Source: Glossina fuscipes
Taxonomy: Eukaryota; Arthropoda; Insecta; Diptera; Glossinidae
Reading direction: 5' to 3'
Assembly (NCBI RefSeq): GCF_014805625.2
Contig: NW_023998493.1
Span: 1,846,082-1,910,081 of the forward strand
Length of the DNA: 64,000 nucleotides
Below are positions 57,501-64,000 of this stretch, piece after piece. The position numbers were made by a program, and so were the translations under genes. Under the pieces are notes generated by a model. That model was not told the DNA's origin and did not search any database. It saw only the letters and a program-made list of their open reading frames with translations. Each line of letters starts with the position of its first letter. Position 1 is the stretch's first letter.

Positions 57501-58365
57501 AAATTTAACAGATAAGGCAGATTCCCGCTGGAAATCATTTGAGACGGACGATTGATTAGAAAATTTTGGGAAAGCTCCCGAAATTTCAAAACAAAAACCT
57601 TCTTCTATTTAACTCAATTCAAGTTTTTCTGACACGTTCTAGAGGATATAAAGCGACTACGTAGTGGTATTAAATCTTTTGAGATATCTTCTGCAAAAGG
57701 TAGAAAGAAAAGCAATGATATCAATTGATTCTTAAATATTCGCCTTACCTTTTGTATCAGCAATATTGTTATTACCATCACGGTCGTTAACGAAGGTGAA
57801 TGCAAAAAAAAAAAAAAGCGAGGAGCAATCAAGTTGTTGGCAAGAAACGCAAAGCAATTTCGGTTCTTTGGCATAAATCAACAGAACTCACAATTGACTT
57901 ACGGTTGCTGAAAGTACGCGATATATATTTCAATGCTTGACGTGGTCATCGCCTTTGTGCGATATATATTGAAAAGAAACATGAGAGAGATATTAACGAA
58001 AGATCAGATATATAATATTAAAAAGCAACAATTGTAAATTGAAATTTAATATTTCGTTAGTGCTTGTTATGAGCAGAAAGATACAACGGATTGATGTAAC
58101 AAATAAGCAAATAAGCAAGCAACTTATCCTGAGTGCTTTAAAGATATTCCTAGAGTGCAATTCAAAGATTGATAGGATATTTTGAACTTACGTAGCATAT
58201 GTCATTCCGTCCTCTACTGGTAGAGAAGAGCAGTGATTTCAGTTTTTGTACACAAAAAGACTTGCGGTAGGAATGTATCAAGTTTCTGTGGACGTGTGTG
58301 TCAATCTATTTAGATCAACCCATCTTTTATTATACCGAACAACTCAAAATCATTTTTGGAATTAA
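54505..58365. other. Mostly AT-rich DNA; a pyrimidine-rich GTCTGTCTG stretch at about 54890-55050
   Basis: The 134-codon frame at 54837-55241 lies over TGTCTGTCTGTCC-like low complexity and gives a Cys/Leu/Ser-rich product without a pattern I trust. No other gene or transposon is supported in these 3.9 kb. Confidence 0.5.
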
Positions 58366-58369
58366 TTTG

Positions 58370-58655
58370 GCCCGGTTTGCTGACCTGTCCGTATATTTCT
58401 CTGAGTCTGGTGTCTGCCCGGATAACAGCTGAATACATTTGCGTGGTACTTGGTATATCGACATGTTTTGGCTCAAAAGACGAATGCTATTGAATGTGGA
58501 TTGAATAGAATCATTTTTAGGACCACTTCCCGTATAGCGCTTATGCAGGAGAATTGCATAATTTTTAATATTTCTCGACGAATGTCGCCTAGTAATAGTA
58601 TTTCGGCACAGTGAATTGACGTGGAAAATGTGGATTGGATAACACAAATTTTCCA
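58370..58655 (+). repeat. Dispersed repeat family D, copy D2
   Basis: It shares the order GACCACTTCCCGTATAGCG, ATTTCTCGACGAATGTCG, TAGTAATAGTATTTCGGC and ACGTGGAAAATGTGGATTGG with D1 at 32.0-32.28 kb. The 113-codon minus-strand frame over it is incidental. Confidence 0.6.
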
Positions 58656-58739
58656 ACTGTCTTCTATTCAACCATTCTTATAAAGTAAGTTGCAAAAAGA
58701 TATCATTTCTACTAATTTATAGTAAAAACCGATCCATAA

Positions 58740-58912
58740 TAGTTCCTTGACATAGAAATTATCTGTACCGAACTTGAACACCGAACATCTGTTAGCCCCC
58801 TTTAGGGGTATCATTTCTGGTATCATATTTGGTCTTTTATTATGAAAGCAAATGAAAAATTGTATTAGGCGAAGTGGTATATTTAATAATCGGCCTTGCC
58901 CGACATTTCAAT
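58740..58912 (-). repeat. Dispersed repeat family B, 5' piece B7
   Basis: On the minus strand it starts GGGCAAGGCCGATTATTAAA with TATACCACTTCGCCTAATA, the clearest copy of the family start. Confidence 0.6.
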
Positions 58913-59339
58913 ATTTCAATATTTGTACTCGATTGTACCCATTTAATTAGTTGTGTTCTGTTTGTCTCCTTCCGTTAGTAGTACTGTCTGGCTGGCTTTA
59001 CTTCCGGTAATTATTATAATCTACATCAATTATTGTAAAGCTACATTAAGTTTGTGAAGTTGTATGCAGTATCCAGATGCACCCTTTTTCATTTTATGCA
59101 GAATCGTTTTTAGAATCCCTTTACATATATTCGGCCTATTTGATGGTTATTCACATGTTTGCGTTCAAACTGTAGATCTCCATTTTCGTTATTTTGATGA
59201 AATAACAACAAATCTGTTCAATAGGACCATTCATCATATGACGAACTATTTTTGAAAAGGTTATATGAAAAAAATTTTTTCTTTTTGAGGTTTCATACAA
59301 TTTTCAATTTTTTTTTCATACAATTTACGATAAACATAC

Positions 59340-59402
59340 CTCAAGTATTGTAGTGGTGTTTGAAGTGGTGTAGGATATTTAATGACCGTCCTTGCGCGGT
59401 CA
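59340..59402 (-). repeat. Dispersed repeat family B, short 5' piece B8
   Basis: On the minus strand it reads GCGCAAGGACGGTCATTAAA with TATCCTACACCACTTCAAAC. Only the start of the family is present. Confidence 0.55.
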
Positions 59403-59404
59403 TA

Positions 59405-60175
59405 AAGCTTCGACTTGTTTTCATTTCCTTCATGTCTTGTATTGGTTTTTTTTTTATGCTTATGGTTTGCAATGTACAATGTATACCTATATTTCCATGA
59501 AAAAGTCTCTATAAAATCATATACACTGTCGTGGCAATAAAAAAAGAGCATTTTGTTTGCTTAGTACAATGTAATGAATGTTTTGTCTAATGAAAGTACC
59601 ATGAATATTGCATAGGCTCCATTTCTATAGTGAAGTTATACTAATTGACTAAAACAGTACTCTTCCAAGTACATTAATTTTACTGCATATGAACTTACTA
59701 TTATGCTTAAATAGCGTAGGAACAAGAAAGAATCCTAATAACGAATCCGGTAATAGCCAGAATGATTCTTAATCAACATTAAAACGCTTTATCTGAAATG
59801 TGTATATAATATAAATATATATATATAAATATAATATAATAGTATAATAATATATAACAAAAACTTTATATAAAACAATGCGACGGAATACAAGATTTGA
59901 TGGCACAAGTTAGCTAAACTGTTAAGAGTAAAGGGAAATAGTGATGGGGTGCAAAGTTAAAAAACGTATTCGTAAATTATTTCTTGTGAGTTGCATTCAT
60001 TTGTTTTAATTAACAATAATAATGCGAATATAAAGCCGTTAGTTAAGAATTCAATATTGTCTACACAGTCTAAAGATAAATTAAGTAAGAATATTATATC
60101 CGGTTGCGACAGAATCTTTTCTACCCATCACCGTTAACCTACAGAAGATTAACAAAAAAAAAAAAAAATATAAGC
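59405..60175. other. AT-rich DNA with a TA-rich low-complexity run
   Basis: Low-complexity ATATAAATATAATATAA sequence at about 59799-59858. Nothing else supported. Confidence 0.5.
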
Positions 60176-60179
60176 TTGT

Positions 60180-60670
60180 ATGGGTGGACGTGGCTGGAAT
60201 TTTATATTTTTGTAGAATCTTATGGAAATTTATATCGCGTATCTGTAACGAGCAAAAGACACGGACAACAAAGATGTGCTAAGTTTTATAGAAGGGGGGC
60301 ATTGTAGGCGTGTTCGCTGATGTGTTTCAAACCGTTCTGCAAATGTGTAGACGATATCTTCATTTTTGCCAACTGGAAAATGTTGACTACTTTCCGTGAG
60401 TTCTCAGTTTAGGCTCTATTGCGGGCATATTCTTCAACTAATTTCGATCATTGTCTGAACCCACGTGGTTTTATTAATTTTCAACATGAAATATTTATTT
60501 TTTGTCGATCAGAAGAAGGTTTACCATAAACATAGAAAGGTAACCAGATGGACTTACTTCAATCGATTCTAAAGTTGATGCTAATCACGAACGCCGTATA
60601 CACACTTTGTGGTGCCTCCGAAACTTCCTTCTGCATGCTGTAAATATTTGTACAAAATGAATGTACTCCC
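60180..60670 (-). repeat. Dispersed repeat family A, partial copy A6
   Basis: On the minus strand from 60670 inward it reads CATTCATTTTGTACAAATAT, GCAGAAGGAAGTTTCGGAGG, ATTAGCATCAACTTTAGAAT and AAGTCCATCTGG. Further in come AAATGAAGATATCGTCTACA, AACACGCCTACAATGCCCC and TTTGCTCGTTACAGATACG. The order is that of A2, though partly rearranged or eroded. Confidence 0.55.
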
Positions 60671-60674
60671 ATCG

Positions 60675-63600
60675 TTCGATAATAAATGCAATACGCAAGA
60701 GTTTAACACGTATCTTAATATCTTGACAATTACGAAGTTTTTCATATGAATAGATATTCATGTAAAATTATATTATTACAGTAGATTAGGTACTTATTAA
60801 AGAAGAAAAAGAATGAAGGCGGAGACTTGGCGAAACTCTAAGAAATGCTCAATTGTAGTCTTTTCATCGCGTGGCCAGTAAAGCAGAACAAGAAAAAAGC
60901 TATTTTCTAATTTGAACCAAAATTGTGAAGACCAAAGTCGAAGCTTGTTTCGGTTCCCCACTTTAGGTTAAGGGTTGTAGCAAGTATTCTTAAGTAGTTC
61001 ATGTAAATACGTTCAAATATGACAATAATAATAGTGTCATAGGTATGGTTGGATCTCATTCGAAATCACCCGTTTCGATCAAAAGACCCGTGGACAACAC
61101 CAATTAAGAGGACAGAAGCAACCAACACGACTTACGAAGTCGGATTTACGTTGGGCTCCCTCTTCTTTTTTCGGTCATCGAGAAGAGCAGACGTGCGAGA
61201 TATAAAAAAAAATATCTTTAATAAAAACATAAGCTATAATAGAGTAAGTGATGAGTGAATACGAATTACATTAGTAAGAGTGAGTTATGGAAATTTAAAA
61301 CTATCTTGAGTTAAATTATAATTCATGATTGTTTAATATACTCTGGGTGATGGATAAGCCAGTCAAAGAAATTCAATGTTTCTCTTTCTTTGGGGTAGTA
61401 AGTTCAATTACGGCACCATAACAAATAGGGGCTTTACAGTACAAACAAATTATGAGGTCCAAGAAAAGAAATTTTTTGTAAGAAAAAGAGCTTTTTTCCA
61501 TATGACTTCCGCGATTTGTAGAGCGTGCATCGTAGTGAATAGATTGATTAGCATATGCATTAAGGCGATTTGTACACGATTGATAGCCTTTTATAGAGTG
61601 TACATTTAAAATCATATTTACAGTGTCCATCTTCTTGGAGTTCGTGTCCCAGTTACGACTTTTTTTTTCCATTTAAAACATTATTTTTCTAGGCCCAATT
61701 GGTTCAATAAAAATTTAAGAAAAAAAAAAAAAAAAAAAACAAGTAACAAGTAATTGAAAAGCGTATGAAACTCTGTGGTTCGATTAAGACTTATTTTCTT
61801 TTTTGTACAAAATTATCTGAGGGATGAAAACTTTTTGCTTTACTCTTGAACAAACAGTTTGTATGTGTTTGCCTATTGCTTCACTCAGTGGAAAATTTAG
61901 TTACTTTATATAAAATCTGTGGATTCTTGTCGCAATTTAAGAGAAAGTACCACACTGGCTATAAATTATTTACGATAATGCTGTTATTGAAATTTTCTTT
62001 ACTTGTTTCATGATAATATTCAAGATTTTCTGGGGAGAAAAAATCCCAATGAAAATTTTCTTTCAATAATCTTAATAAGATAATTTAAAAGTACCGTAAT
62101 GTTAATGTGAAAAGGGTGCAAAACGAATATTTCAAATTTACGAAGTCCCGTAAAGCAGCATATTTTTCAATTGCAATTCGTTTATTTCTTAATTAATTTT
62201 CTTATTGGATACAGTCGTTCATTTTCAGTAACCATAACGTAAAATTAACGATTATTTCTTTTTCTTTTCGTATTTTTAATGTAATTTATTTCATGCTGTT
62301 GCAGCAGCCCTATGAATATTTTATATAGATAGATTGCGAAAATAAATGAAGATGCGCGAATAAGCGAATGTAAAATAACAATAATAAAAGAAAAGAATTC
62401 AATTCAATATATTTTGGGGAGAAAGAACTAACTTGAGGTAAAAATAACTTGAAAAAAACTTTTTCCATAAATTAATAATATTGAGTGATAATAAAAGGTA
62501 AAATAAAATTATGTAGCTTTACCGTTCTGGAAGTACATCCGTGTATTCATTTCTTTTCATTATCTCACTGAAACAATTACCAACACACAAGCATCTACAA
62601 AAACTGATAAACAGTGAAATAATGACTGAGTCGATTGAGACTTTGTTAATAAATACTTGGATCAAACAATTGAGATGACAGAGAAGAATCTTGCCAATCA
62701 TAGAATAATCATAACCGTTTTGAATACTCAATTCGAGTTCCTGCACATACTTTCGCAAAAGTCCGTCATGGCTGTTACAAAGAAAGATAGAAATGACTGG
62801 CGAATATTTAATTCTTTATTGTAATTATTGATATGATAAATTTAGGAGTGGCGAATATATAAAATTTGATTATATATGGTAGCATCAATCTCTTTTTAGC
62901 GATGCAATTTGCATTATTATATAAATCATACGCGATCTCCACTGCGTGCGTGATTGATATGAGGACAATTGTTTCTGATAAACCTGATTATTTTCGCAAG
63001 CATCTGGTCTCCAAAAGTCTTTGGCTCACATGTCAAAGGATATTTTAAAACGAACAACGTAGGTCGACGGGGAATATGGTTTAGGAAATCGTACCGCGAC
63101 ACTGTACCCCGAAGTGAAAATAGAAGCCAATGAAAACCCGGTTCAAGTATACAGTGCCTAACGTGTTACTTTGATATAAAAATGATGATTTGTATATACA
63201 GCCAATCAAGCAGATTTGAAAGCAAGCACGATTGTAAACACCAATTACAAGGGCAAATAAAGAGACCTTCAATAGGCTAGATGAACGTCTATTTAAAGCA
63301 ATACACGTAGTGAATCATCATACTACATATAACTAGATAGTCAGACTATTCTTTGAGAAAGACGAACAGTGCAAATTAATTAACGAAAGAGACACGCAGG
63401 CACAATAACCAATAGTGAGTCTAATGAAGAAATAAAATAGTAAGGTGAGCATACATGTATGGCTGTATGTGTAAGTGTACGTCGCTGACCACTAGGTATG
63501 TATCTAAATGTAGACAGATATGTATGTAAGTGCAATGTACAGACAAATTGACATGAAAATAGACATATATGTGGCTGTGTGTTACGCACGAGATAAAGAA

Positions 63601-64000
63601 ATTAACATAACCTTGTACCAAAACCTAAGTTTTCATTCATCCAAAAAAAATTGAATAATGAAGATGAAAAAAACTTTTAGCACGTCTTTGAATTTCTTAA
63701 CAAAAAGGATTCCAACAATAAATCATTTATTCATAAGAGTTCGCCGTAGTCAATCACTATATATCACAGCCTTTCGCAGTTAAGTTGTCAAGGCTTTTAG
63801 ACATTAGTTCTTATAAATGCATAGTTAGGAGCGTTTATAAAGTGCTTTCACGAACGCGATAATTTGATAAAATTAAATTGAAAAACGTTTCCGGATTTTT
63901 TATATTTTCTTTTATTCAGTGATGATGCTGATGAATATTTTTTTGCACTCACTTTTTTTACCCTCTTTTCAAGAGTGAAAGAAGAATCTAAATAGTAAAG
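60675..64000. other. AT-rich DNA with no recognisable gene
   Basis: 3.3 kb without a supported gene. There is a pure A run of about 20 at 61720-61739, and ATGTATG-type low complexity around 63450-63545. Frames at 61373-61672, 62519-62758 and 63380-63621 carry no motif. Confidence 0.5.

Noticed and set aside
54837..58365. Search for LTR retrotransposon signals (paired LTRs, protease or integrase motifs) here and elsewhere
   Set aside because: No long direct repeat pair and no gag/pol motif seen in the window.
61720..61739. Poly(A) run as the 3' end of a retrocopied gene
   Set aside because: No open frame or gene motif upstream and no target duplication. Similar A-runs occur at 22.84 and 50.48 kb as plain low complexity.
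1..64000. CRISPR array, prokaryotic operon or organelle insertion
   Set aside because: Repeats are dispersed and irregularly spaced. No ribosome-binding-site organised genes, and no stretch reads like mitochondrial or bacterial coding sequence.

Overview
The window looks like non-coding nuclear DNA from an insect, most likely a higher (brachyceran) fly. By eye it is about one third G+C. It has no operons, no bacterial gene organisation and no complete host gene. What it holds is fly-type repetitive DNA: mariner transposons, non-LTR retrotransposon (LINE) remnants, a tRNA-derived SINE family, and several dispersed repeats that share stock phrases. Tsetse (Glossina) or a related calyptrate is my best guess from those phrases, but this rests on memory and not on a search.

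Layout. 0-7 kb: a LINE 3' end (185-655), a second LINE type with a YIDD reverse-transcriptase motif (2777-3545), a long copy of dispersed repeat family B (3541-4335), and an unexplained coding-like stretch on the minus strand (5880-6608). 7-16 kb: four tRNA-derived SINE copies (6.9, 9.6, 11.4, 14.2 kb), a decayed mariner-like transposase (about 11.64-12.25 kb), a LINE 3' piece (13.1-13.56 kb), and a second, longer copy of the first LINE (14.8-15.5 kb, minus). 16-32 kb: mostly featureless AT-rich DNA with scattered copies of repeat families A and B, an inverted pair of family A halves (24.8-26.0 kb), a possible 57-nt exon (27.80-27.85 kb) and a long family A copy (30.9-31.75 kb). 32.4-33.6 kb: mariner copy 1 (minus, deleted). 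33.6-40.8 kb: nothing recognisable. 40.8-48.8 kb is the densest part: B and A copies, a pogo/Tigger-like transposon end, a decayed kelch-repeat sequence (43.44-44.01 kb, minus), the longest family A copy (45.6-46.9 kb), and mariner copy 2 (47095-48355), which is full length but has two TGA codons. 48.8-64 kb: another long A copy (53.6-54.3 kb) beside a 78-bp tandem duplication, family D and B pieces at 58-59 kb, and otherwise AT-rich DNA.

The two D34D mariner copies belong to one lineage. Both have the same terminal inverted repeats and TA flanks, and both seem to lack the same seven residues that I remember from relatives. Neither can make a full transposase. The genes therefore form no pathway. 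The region is a layered deposit of dead transposons in an intergenic stretch or a very large intron. I found no CRISPR array, rRNA, genuine tRNA gene or previously undescribed functional system. The observations most worth checking are the modular A/B repeat families, the SINE family, the kelch remnant, the possible exon and the unexplained coding-like stretch near 6 kb.
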